The notes under the pieces are model-generated. The model was given only the letters and a program-made list of their open reading frames with translations, searched no databases and was not told the DNA's origin. From Polytrichum commune (Eukaryota > Streptophyta > Polytrichopsida > Polytrichales > Polytrichaceae): a stretch of DNA of 64,000 bases. A program made the position numbers and the translations under genes. This document shows positions 56,140 to 64,000 of the stretch, piece after piece. The number at the start of each line of letters is the position of its first letter. Within the stretch, counting starts at the first letter, position 1. The stretch is from the NCBI GenBank assembly GCA_950295325.1, contig OX485808.1, positions 14,012,501 to 14,076,500 of the forward strand. The letters run 5' to 3'.

Positions 56140-57045
56140 CTATTTAGTACATATAGCTCGAGACATGCATGTGGGGAGTGTCTTTTTCATGCAAACTCCC
56201 TTGCTAGTGTTCGGCAACATTGTCTTCACAATGTAGATCCTCCTCCCTAACTTCCAACGCTCACTGACATCTTCCGCGGTCAAAACCTTGCATCCCGCCA
56301 ACATAGGGTTCTGAGATGAGCGGTCAATATCAATGTATGTGTCGCGAAGACCGTGGTAGTCAGCATCCCTGCCTATTTGCAGTGCTTGAAAATCTGGTCC
56401 TCCATCCACCCTTGACATGACTCTACATCCTCGTGGCTCCCTCCGCAAAACTACTTTCCATCCATCATTCCCCCCATCATCCACAAAAAAAACTTGTTGC
56501 ACATGAAGGGAAAATACAAATGAGTCCGCTGAATAAGGAATCAACCGATCAAATTTGAAGAGTGTGAAACCATACTCATCGCATTTCATAGTCGCGCGGG
56601 CGCCACTTTTATTTGCTTGTGCCCATGTGCAATACAACACAACAACCTCAAATTTGCCATAGTCCACGCTTATTATCTCCTCCACCCACCCAACATATTC
56701 TAGATTGCTTGTCCTCATATTCCTGTCGCTACTACTAGACCGACAAGATTGTAAAAACGTAGCGGCGACACCGCTGTCACAAGTAGACAAATTCACTTCA
56801 GCTCCACGTACTCTTATGTGATTACCGTACGCATACATTGACCTATAACCTTTTGCATTCCTTGAGGGTGGCAACAACAGTGCTCGCACATCATCGGATA
56901 TTCCATCCCCCCTCGCAATGTCCTCATCCACCGCGCCATGTAGCCATTCCATGAATGTTACATGTCGTGAATCATTTCCAACCCCAACACGTCTTCCTTT
57001 CCTCCGCCTTTTTGCCCCCTGTTTGGCTTGATCTCTTATGCTCAT
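56140..57045 (-). CDS. DUF4216 protein of CACTA element 2
   Basis: A 301-residue open frame starting MSIRDQAKQGAKRRRKGRRV has a basic N-terminus and the DUF4216 pattern: GYRSMYAYGNHIRVRGAEV, SNLEYVGWVEEIISVDYGKF, KCDEYGFTLFKFDRL, then QQVFFVDDGGNDGWKVVLRR and EPRGCRVMS. The counterpart in CACTA 1 aligns over the whole domain. In plant CACTA elements this domain often lies 3' of tnp2, and it may originally have been a C-terminal part of that protein. The function is not known. There are no internal stops in this copy. Confidence 0.85.
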   Translation of the reverse strand: MSIRDQAKQGAKRRRKGRRVGVGNDSRHVTFMEWLHGAVDEDIARGDGISDDVRALLLPPSRNAKGYRSMYAYGNHIRVRGAEVNLSTCDSGVAATFLQSCRSSSSDRNMRTSNLEYVGWVEEIISVDYGKFEVVVLYCTWAQANKSGARATMKCDEYGFTLFKFDRLIPYSADSFVFSLHVQQVFFVDDGGNDGWKVVLRREPRGCRVMSRVDGGPDFQALQIGRDADYHGLRDTYIDIDRSSQNPMLAGCKVLTAEDVSERWKLGRRIYIVKTMLPNTSKGVCMKKTLPTCMSRAICTK

Positions 57046-57303
57046 TTCATTTTTATACCTCCTGCAGCGTCCACGGTTACATCCACTTAGTTACACGGTT
57101 ATCCCCTTTCTTCCTCCCACTTCCACTTAACTACATTCTATAAAACACAGCTAGTCATTTTCTCCAACACTGTCACTACATATAGTGCGCCCCGGCTTTG
57201 ATATGACTATGAAACATATATGGTGCCAATGTGCTTACTCCCTATACTCTTGTAGTATGTCAGCATTGTTTATGACAAACTCGTGAATCCAATGTTGTAA
57301 GTC

Positions 57304-58062
57304 TCATGTTAGTACACGCCGTCTCCCCTTGCCTTCTAAAACTTCAGAATTCATGCTGGGCTCTTCGGTGTCGTCCCATACACGACGAGCCGTCACATCA
57401 CAATTGTGCATGTACTCTATACAAAAACCAAGTGCCTCGTCCATGATGTAGCCTCTTGCCATGGAGCCCTCCGGTTGCGCGCGTTGCCGTACGTAACCTT
57501 TCAATGTTTTCAAGTACCGTTCAACTGGGTACATCCATCGTGTGTGGACTGGCCCACAAACTTGCAGCTGTTGCACTAGGTGAATTGGCATATGCGACAT
57601 CACATCAAAGAAAGACGGTGGGAACACTTTCTCTAACATGCACATGGTTGTTGTTTCCTCCAACAACTCGTCCATTGTTGACGGGTCCACAGGCTTCGCA
57701 CAAAGACGTGTGAAGACCCTGCATATGCGTATGATTGCCACTTGGACTTCCTTTGGTAGTAGTGTTCGCAAACATAAGGGCATAATCTGTTGCATCAAAA
57801 TGTGGTAGTCATGGGACTTGAGCCCCTACAACTCTCCATCTGCAGTGATTTTCTTTGATAATTGCCCAACATAATTACTCGGAGTCTTCAGCTCGCGAAT
57901 AGTCTTTATGAACATTGTTTTCTCTGACTTGGTCATCACGTATGGATGGTTGAAGTCTGTCACGACGTGCTTGGCACCTGGTAATGGCTCTGTTTTATAA
58001 TTTTGGGCACAGTTGGTTGAGATCCTAATGTATCCAAATTGAGTCCGCTCACAGGTAGACAT
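57304..58062 (-). pseudogene. tnp2 C-terminal part with DUF4218, CACTA element 2
   Basis: Minus strand: HPYVMTKSEKTMFIKTIREL, TPSNYVGQLSKKI, a TAG at 57,823-57,825, GLKSHDYHILMQQ, RVFTRLCAKPVD, FFDVMSHMPIHLVQQLQVCG, RWMYPVERYLKTLKGYVRQR and GFCIEYMHNCD. This is the end of tnp2 plus DUF4218, with high likeness to 17,820-18,333. The catalytic tnp2 N-terminus, present in CACTA 1, is absent: right of 58,062 begin unrelated gene fragments. One nonsense codon is present in an otherwise open frame. Confidence 0.85.
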
Positions 58063-58411
58063 CTTTGGCTTTTGTTTTCTTCATTTGAGGTGTGTTGTTT
58101 GAATGCCTCTGAATTGCAGACAGAAGTAGACATGGTAGTACGCTTATGTTATGTCCCCGTGTTTTGATAGGGAAGGATCAATGTTGTTCAAGAAGTTTTC
58201 TGTAGTTCAGTAATGTTAATTTTGTCTCGGGCGGAGTAGAAATAGGAGACGCAAGGGCACTGAGATCTGTTAGTGTACCGAATCGCTGTGATTTAATATT
58301 GGCTTCTCTGTTGCTTCAATGTCCAAAAAGGATTTCCTGTGGTCGTTGATTGTGGATGCCACTAGCAGCTTTGAGACATATGATACAAGAGGAAATCTTA
58401 TGTGTAGGTAG

Positions 58412-58599
58412 ATTGCGACAAGGTGCAGATTGCGACCAAGATTTCGTTTTCCCAAGACAAGAACGGCAATCGGTCGGTGCGTGGAGACCCGGAGCATGTG
58501 CGCAAGGCGTGCGAAGGCAGCCTTCAGAGATTAGGGATTCATTGCATCGACTTGTATTACCAGCACCGTTTGGACCCTAAGACTCCCATCCAAGTGACT
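58412..58599 (+). pseudogene. Captured aldo-keto reductase exon
   Basis: The plus-strand exon reads KVQIATKISFSQDKNGNRSV, RGDPEHVRKACEGSLQRLGI and HCIDLYYQHRLDPKTPIQVT, ending at a donor GTAAGA. This is the central part of plant AKR13-type aldo-keto reductases (auxin-induced PCNT115/perakine reductase-like); the catalytic Lys of VQxATK and the DLYYQHR block, with the catalytic His, are present. An acceptor-like GTAG precedes it. Neither the N-terminal Asp/Tyr exon nor the cofactor-binding C-terminus follows in the next kilobase. A single exon inside a CACTA element points to capture rather than a host gene at this site. Confidence 0.75.
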
Positions 58600-59591
58600 G
58601 TAAGAATTTCTCTTCTCAATCCTGTGTCTATATTGTATTTACATTGCTAAGGAAAATCTCAGTAACCATTAGTGTCTACTGCAAATCTTAATGCAATTTA
58701 TGTTTTCCTGTGTTTTCATTTAGTGAAAGTCTAAACAGTTTACCTGGGACTATCTAATCAATGGGATCTCAATGGTGGATTGCCAATGTTGAGTTCCCCA
58801 AGTACACTGTAACCTGTTGGTGGATTGTTTCACGCGTGAGTATTTTATCCCTTTGCAGCTGGATTCATAATTCTCATTTTTCCGGGCAACAATCTATTTA
58901 TGAATTGTGTATGTCACACATGCTTCGTCAGCAATTTGCTTGGGTTTAGAATTTGGGGTTTCTTCATTTATCTGCAAATCTTGCTTCATTTTGTTGTGTT
59001 TTCACTGTTTTCATATGTGAAAGTATAAACACGTTACCTAGGACTACCTGAGAGCAACTCCTATGATCACTGCAACATGATTCTCTCAATAAATCGTTTA
59101 CTCATTTTAAGCACCTCTTGTACTAAAACGAGTTTGAAGCTCAATGAACCGATGATAGAATGTTTTCGATCAAACCTCCACACTACTACCTCCAAACCAC
59201 GACTTCCAACCAAATGTCATGGTGAGTTAGAGGATGAACCTATTAGGCAGGAAGATTGTGTAAGGAAATTCTTAATTTTGGAGAGCACTCAACCCTACTA
59301 CTTCTCCGGCTAAGTAAGCATCCGTAAGAATGGTGTCCATACATCCTCGTGGTTCCACTAATTCGTGAGAACCTGATTGTTATAAAATTGATAGGGGGCC
59401 GCAATTGAAACGACGCATATCTCTTTCATGACAATGTATTGCATGAAATTGCAACGGGCGCGAAAACGATAAAACATGTCTCTTTCTGATTTCAAGTAGC
59501 ATCTCTGTGGTTCTGTTATGGCAAGAGAATGGTTCTCGGACAAAACCAATGATACTTGCTTTCGACGTTGCCTGTTTTTTTTTTTTTGCAG

Positions 59592-61164
59592 AGGGTTGGG
59601 AGGATAGGTGGGTGCAGTCCAGCTGGAAGAAAAGCGAGGGTCTCAATGGCAAGTTTGTGCACACCGCGGGCAAATGGTATGGAGACGTAAATGACAAAGG
59701 CGTGGTGAAAGAATCATCCAGTACTTTCTCTCCAATTTTTCTTCCCAAGCATAGCATTCTTGAGCTTTCTTAAGCATGTATAAGGTATGTGGGTGTTATT
59801 CGGTCCGTTTTCTACGTTCTCCAACTTCTAGCAACTAGATTTACACAACAGGACTTGTGTTGCATTAGCAAATCTACAATGACGCATTCCAAAAATCGGA
59901 ATGAAAATTGAACTTCGTCTGATTTAGTAATGGTTTTTGGAAGGGCATGTTTGTTGACTACTTAACTGAATACATAAGTCCTCCCATTTGTGTTTCAGTG
60001 TTGAGTGCAGAGTAGTTTTTAAAATTTGAATGTGTAGTCCAATCTCTACATTACATGTGTCTTGATGTTTTTTGTTCGTTCATCCTCAACTAACCTGACA
60101 CCAATCAAATATAGTCAGAAACATTAAGAAATTTAACCAAATAACACTCACATACCTTAGTGCACTGCTTGTACGCACTGACTGTCGGATGTTTTCAAAA
60201 CTTGGGCTTGTACATGCTAGTGCAAAAGGTTTTTGAGATGTCAAATGTTCCCAAACGTCCAACTTCTGGGTAAAGTATTTTGGTAGAAAGTCATGACTCA
60301 CTCACAGGGATGAGAAACCAATGAACTTGTCACCAACGGAAGTCCGAATTTGTGATGAGGAAGGTAATTTGATCTTTCATCTTATTGTGTAGTTTTGAGA
60401 GTTGTCGAACGTTTCAACTATGTGTTCGACGACTGTGAAACACTGCGATTGGACATCGAATGTTCTTGGTTGCACGATGTTCAAGGGCAGAAAGAGGTGG
60501 CTCCCGAACTTGCGAAAGTGCCCTTGACGTTTATCGGCTGTGTGCAAGTGGTGTATAAGAACGTTCTCATTCTATTCTAGCTTCAAGAATAAATTCAGAA
60601 ATCAAGTTCCTTGATTACATGGATGAATGCCAAGCATAGTCAAGTGGCAAGATCTCATTGGTTGACATGTATTCTGTTACCTATCTTAGGACAAAGCATT
60701 TTCCCATCTACCAAGATTCAACTTAAAGGACCTACTAAAAGAGAATCTCATGGAGTGTACACTTTCCAAGATGCTTATCTAGGGAACACCCACTACACCA
60801 CTCAAGAATGCTATGTGTGTCCTCTTTGCTACTTTAGTTTAGTTTATGCTATCTCAATAGCAGTGTATTCGTGGTTAACCTTGTATTGCTTGATTTAATA
60901 TCCCTATCTTTGTGACTGGATTATGTGTGAAAAAGGGTATTCAAACAGCAGTTGGTGGCCCTTTTTTTCAGGTATTCAAACAATTCCAGATTCTCGATAT
61001 TATGGCATTTCTGCACAGTTTCCAGAGTTTACCAACAAGGGCAGAAATCTTGTACTCCAGTACTCGGTGAAGCATGAACAGGATATTGAATGCAGGGGTG
61101 GCTATGTGAAGCTTATGAGTGGTTATGTCAACTAGAGACAGTTCAGTGGGAACACTCCTTACAG
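59592..61164 (+). pseudogene. Captured calreticulin gene fragment, two exons
   Basis: Exon one, after a poly-T tract and CAG, starts at 59,592 and reads GWEDRWVQSSWKKSEGLNGK, FVHTAGKWYGDVNDKG. The second exon, 60,972-61,164, reads [40 protein letters not shown] and [14 protein letters not shown], a TAG at 61,133-61,135, then RQFSGNTPY and a donor GTAATA. These are the N-terminal lectin-domain exons of the ER chaperone calreticulin. The Cys of the N-domain disulphide region (IECRGGY) is kept. The stop falls where an acidic-to-Gln pair normally stands. The first exon's donor is GC (AAAG|GCGTGG). The P-domain and KDEL/HDEL end are absent, so it is a partial copy with its intron. Confidence 0.85.
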
Positions 61165-61867
61165 GTAATAAATTGAATCTGGTTTGTTTATCTTGCTCTA
61201 TAATGTTGAGTACTTTGTGGTCCTTTTGACTTAACATTGATTAATTTGATGACTTGCCATTGATCGGGCTGACGTTGCACTTGGTGCGTGGAAGGCTTGT
61301 AGTTAAAAATTTTGTAAGTAAACTATACAAGCCTTATTTTCAGCTTTGAAAATTATTCAGTTCAGTATTGATGATGTTATACCAAAGCGTGAATAGACCT
61401 TTGTGCTCTAGGATTTTTGACCATTAGTGTCTACTGTGGGCTTTCTTTATTCTCTATATGACCCAAAAACTGCTTGAGAGGATTGCGTTGGATGTTAGGG
61501 ATTACAAATAACTTATGCACACATAATTTAGTATTTTGTAACAGTAGTCAATACCAGATTGGTATGCACATTGTTTGTGCTCCATAGCTGAGTTGTATAC
61601 TTAAATACATGTTCTGCTTAAAATGTGCATATCTATCTGTGCTGTCTAATTTGAATGTACAAAACAACTTTTATCTGCGACATTGGATGTCTTTTTGCAA
61701 TGTGAAAAGTTGACCCTTGGTATTTCCCCTTATCTAATCAGGAGTATTCTTGCAGATAAGAGTTTTTTCAGAAATTTAGCTTCCTGGAAGGACGACTTCC
61801 ATGCCATCACATAGTTTTATTTGCACAAATTCTTTGTTGGATTTAAGTTTCATCTTTGGGAATGCAG
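61165..61867. other. Intron-like spacer between captured fragments
   Basis: AT-rich with frequent TTGATTAATT-type motifs; no exons recognised. It probably contains the sequence downstream of the calreticulin exon and upstream of the TRM13-like exon. Confidence 0.35.
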
Positions 61868-62051
61868 GGATATTTCTCTTGACGGTACATCAGATCAAGT
61901 GGCTTCAAAGGCATTGCTTTCAGAGGCAGTGAATGCGCTGGATAACACAGAGAGATCATCATTGGGCAGAAAATGTAAACGTTTAATAGACACAGGGAGG
62001 CTTATTTTATATAATCTCAATAAAATCTTTGTTCCACAACTGCTGAACTGA
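61868..62051 (+). pseudogene. Captured exon resembling TRM13 tRNA methyltransferase C-terminus
   Basis: After a GAATGCAG acceptor the frame reads RDISLDGTSDQVASKALLSE, AVNALDNTERSSLGRKCKRL, IDTGRLILYNLNKIF, and ends at a TGA at 62,049. The SLGRKCKRLIDTGRL block looks like the conserved C-terminal segment of TRM13, the 2'-O-methyltransferase of tRNA position 4. The usual downstream residues are not present. This is a single exon, transcribed in the same direction as the other fragments. I am moderately sure of the family and sure only that it is not a CACTA domain. Confidence 0.45.
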
Positions 62052-62546
62052 GGGAGCCAAGTTTCCAAGTGTAAGGGTTTATTTTTGGATTTTTCAGAAT
62101 TTTTCCTCATACGTAATTTATCAATCTTGCACTGCCATGCTGCTCCTGACTGCTCACGTGCCTTGGTGATGAATATCTTGCCCCTGCGATATCAGAGGAG
62201 GAACAGAGGCGGAGCCTTATGACAAGAAGTTTGATATTCTCTTATAGTAAAACATCTTAATTGAACATTCATGCTGGTTTTCATGATTGTTTAACGAATT
62301 TGGGTGATGGTTTTGGTGAAGTAATAAGCCAGGACATAGCTGTTTGACTCACCTCATTTTTGTGGAGTCTCGATGCAATTAGTTTCCTTCGAAATGCAGG
62401 TTTAATTGGAAGTTGTTGTAGTATCAGGTTGCTTAGGTTTTACAAAGGACTTCAGTGATACTGTGTCTATTCTGGTGTAAGTATGTACATTTAAGAGGTG
62501 TTTCTGTGACGAAACTGATTATGGGTTGTGGGGTTTTAGTTTGGAC

Positions 62547-64000
62547 ATGGCTAGAGGAGAGGTTAGCAGCGAGGAGAGCACTGAGGTCGAATCTTCCGCC
62601 ACCCCCAGCCACGATGACAACGACAACAATGATAGCAGCGATAAGGATAGTGGAGCTCGAAGTGGACAGGGAGGGCAGGCTAGGAGGAAGGGTCCGAGAG
62701 GTGCGGAAGAGGAGCCCAATGCATACGAGGTTCAGAGGCAACAACAAATAAGGCGCAATTTAGCTGTTTTCTCGGAGCTTGGCGTAGCTAGACTAGCCTC
62801 TCAAATGAATTCGGTGGATGTTGAAGGGAGGGACTCCGTGGCCGCGACAACTTCAGATCGACGCATTGGTCCCAGCAAGTGCGTATGTGGGCCGTTGTGC
62901 CTACCATCCTAAACCCTTTACCTTTTCAGAATTGCACTTGCATTGCAAGATAAATGGCAGGAATACCTCCATTCCCGCGGTACACCTCTGCACAAGAGAT
63001 ATTGAGGTCCATAGCCAATTTGCCGGATAAGGATGTGGAAGAGGTGTTCCAAGGCATTACTAGAATGCCCCAAATATCGAGTGTTGTTTTGGACCGCATG
63101 GCAGGGTTGTTGTCTGACATATTTGAGGACTCTAGGGACGTCCTTCTTCCGAGAAGGGGAGGACGACCCCCCAATCGCAAGGTTACCACATCGCAGTGTG
63201 AATCTCCTGCTAGAGGTCGTGTGACTAGATCCATTGCCAAAGCAGGGAAGGATGGACCACGCACGGAGGGGGGTGTAGAAGAATACACCAACAAGCAGAC
63301 GGAGTTTGAGGAGGAGCGCACAACAAATCCGATTCAGGAACCGGCAGCAAAGGTGCATATCCTCCACACATAACTCCACTTCTTTGGACCATTGCATGAA
63401 AGAGAAATCATTCTTTTCAAGTATATGACTAATGGTAGTTAAGTTTTTGATAATGTGACTAATGGTAGTCAAGTATATGACTAATGGTAGTGAAGTTCTT
63501 GCAGTAGTCATTGTCACCCTGTTTGTTACTAACAGTAGTCATTGTCAATTAATTCCTCACTAGTAGAAGTCGTTGACGTTGTTGATGGACCTAACATATG
63601 ACTTTGTAAGCAAAGACATGACTCCTAGTAGCCATTGTCATTTCTTGTGTGTAAAAGCAAGCATTGTGTCCGATGATGTGACTAGTGGTAGTCATCAGTG
63701 GAGAGTATATGGGTAGGACAAGCAAAAAACTTTTAGATTACGGCCAAGAGCGGTCCTTACAATAGAATGTATGTCCAAATGCAACATTGATTGGCACGTG
63801 CATTGGTTTGCAGTTGTGATTGTCTGCTGACTTGTGGATTTTTTGTTAGTGCAGGGAGAGCGCGTGACAACAGAGCTACGAATTTGGGAGAGAAGAAGAG
63901 AATCGCTGATAGACCGTGGAGCCTCTAGGTTCAAGACGCCCAAACCCCCTTCCCATGTATTAAATAGGAATGATGCACATAAACGAATTAGGATGTCGTA
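62547..64000 (+). CDS. TNP1-like gene of CACTA element 2, partial at window edge
   Basis: A first exon, MARGEVSSEESTEVESSATP, is acidic/Ser-rich and includes YEVQRQQQIRRNLAVFSELG. A second (about 62,954-63,372) includes QEILRSIANLPDKDVEEVFQ, DRMAGLLSDIFEDSRDVLLP and RRGGRPPNRKVTT. A third after TTAGTGCAG at 63,856 begins GERVTTELRIWERRRE and runs off the window. The first two align with exons at 24,880 and 25,140-25,459 of CACTA 1 (for instance IFEDSRD with TFEDSRT). No internal stop is seen within each exon. The C-terminal Transposase_24 block would be to the right of the window. Confidence 0.65.

Larger units (their letters stand above)
55647..64000. mobile_element. CACTA element 2, left part (right end outside window)
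   Basis: The left end reads CACTACAAGGAGAACACGG, followed by repeated GACTA motifs (ATGACTA, TAGTCAT) in the subterminal region to about 55,960. Contents: DUF4216 and DUF4218/tnp2 on the minus strand to 58,062, fragments of host genes on the plus strand 58,412-62,051, and a TNP1-like gene on the plus strand from 62,547 through the window edge. TAGTCA motifs recur at 63,470-63,690. tnp2 has no N-terminal half. Confidence 0.8.

Noticed and set aside
1-64000. tRNA or rRNA genes
   Set aside because: No cloverleaf-type A/B box pair or rRNA-like conserved stretch was noticed by eye; a tRNAscan run would be needed to exclude them.

Overview
The window is nuclear DNA from a green-lineage plant. Spliceosomal introns are common. 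There are short interstitial TTTAGGG/CCCTAAA telomere-type repeats, and CACTA elements carry plant-type tnp2, DUF4218 and DUF4216 domains. Exons of calreticulin, an aldo-keto reductase and a TRM13-like enzyme are also present. I cannot name the species; a non-seed streptophyte (charophyte alga, bryophyte or fern) is a guess. Most of the window is nested, decayed transposable elements, so nearly every plausible coding stretch belongs to a mobile element or is broken.

Layout. 1-7 kb: an old minus-strand LINE in pieces (RNase H, RT, possible ORF1), cut by a solo LTR. 7-16 kb: three more LTR copies of one family (TGTGAGCC...GGCTCACA, 5-bp duplications) and a decayed minus-strand TNP1-like gene. 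16.08-30.07 kb: a 14-kb CACTA element with matching CACTACAACAAAACAC ends, tnp2/DUF4218/DUF4216 on the minus strand and a TNP1-like gene on the plus strand; its tnp2 is split by a 1,445-bp solo LTR and a 399-bp MITE. 30.2-33.4 kb: a spliced, damaged gene for a permuted methyltransferase-like fold. 34.6-37.6 kb: a plus-strand LINE with three stops in RT. 38.1-41.2 kb: a two-exon minus-strand gene with a DUF7869-like domain. 41.3-42.2 kb: an array of 20-bp palindromes. 42.2-44.6 kb: duplicated noncoding DNA with telomere-like motifs.

The most unusual part is 44.6-52.9 kb. A spliced gene encodes a ParB/sulfiredoxin-like domain (DGQH motif) followed by a DNA-methyltransferase-like fold in permuted order with degenerate catalytic motifs, then an acidic tail. 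It may splice into an FCP1-like HAD phosphatase exon. Its introns, two places in its coding sequence, and flanking arrays carry about 25 copies of the palindrome TTTGGGTCGNNCGACCCAAA. A ParB-like protein in the midst of palindromic sites recalls ParB/parS, but binding is only a hypothesis.

53-64 kb: decayed palindromes, a 3' LINE fragment with a complete RNase H motif set, then a second CACTA (left end 55,647; right end outside the window). Between its divergent tnp2 and TNP1-like genes it holds intron-containing fragments of at least two, probably three, host genes, which looks like gene-fragment capture.

All assignments come from reading motifs by eye; no similarity search was run.
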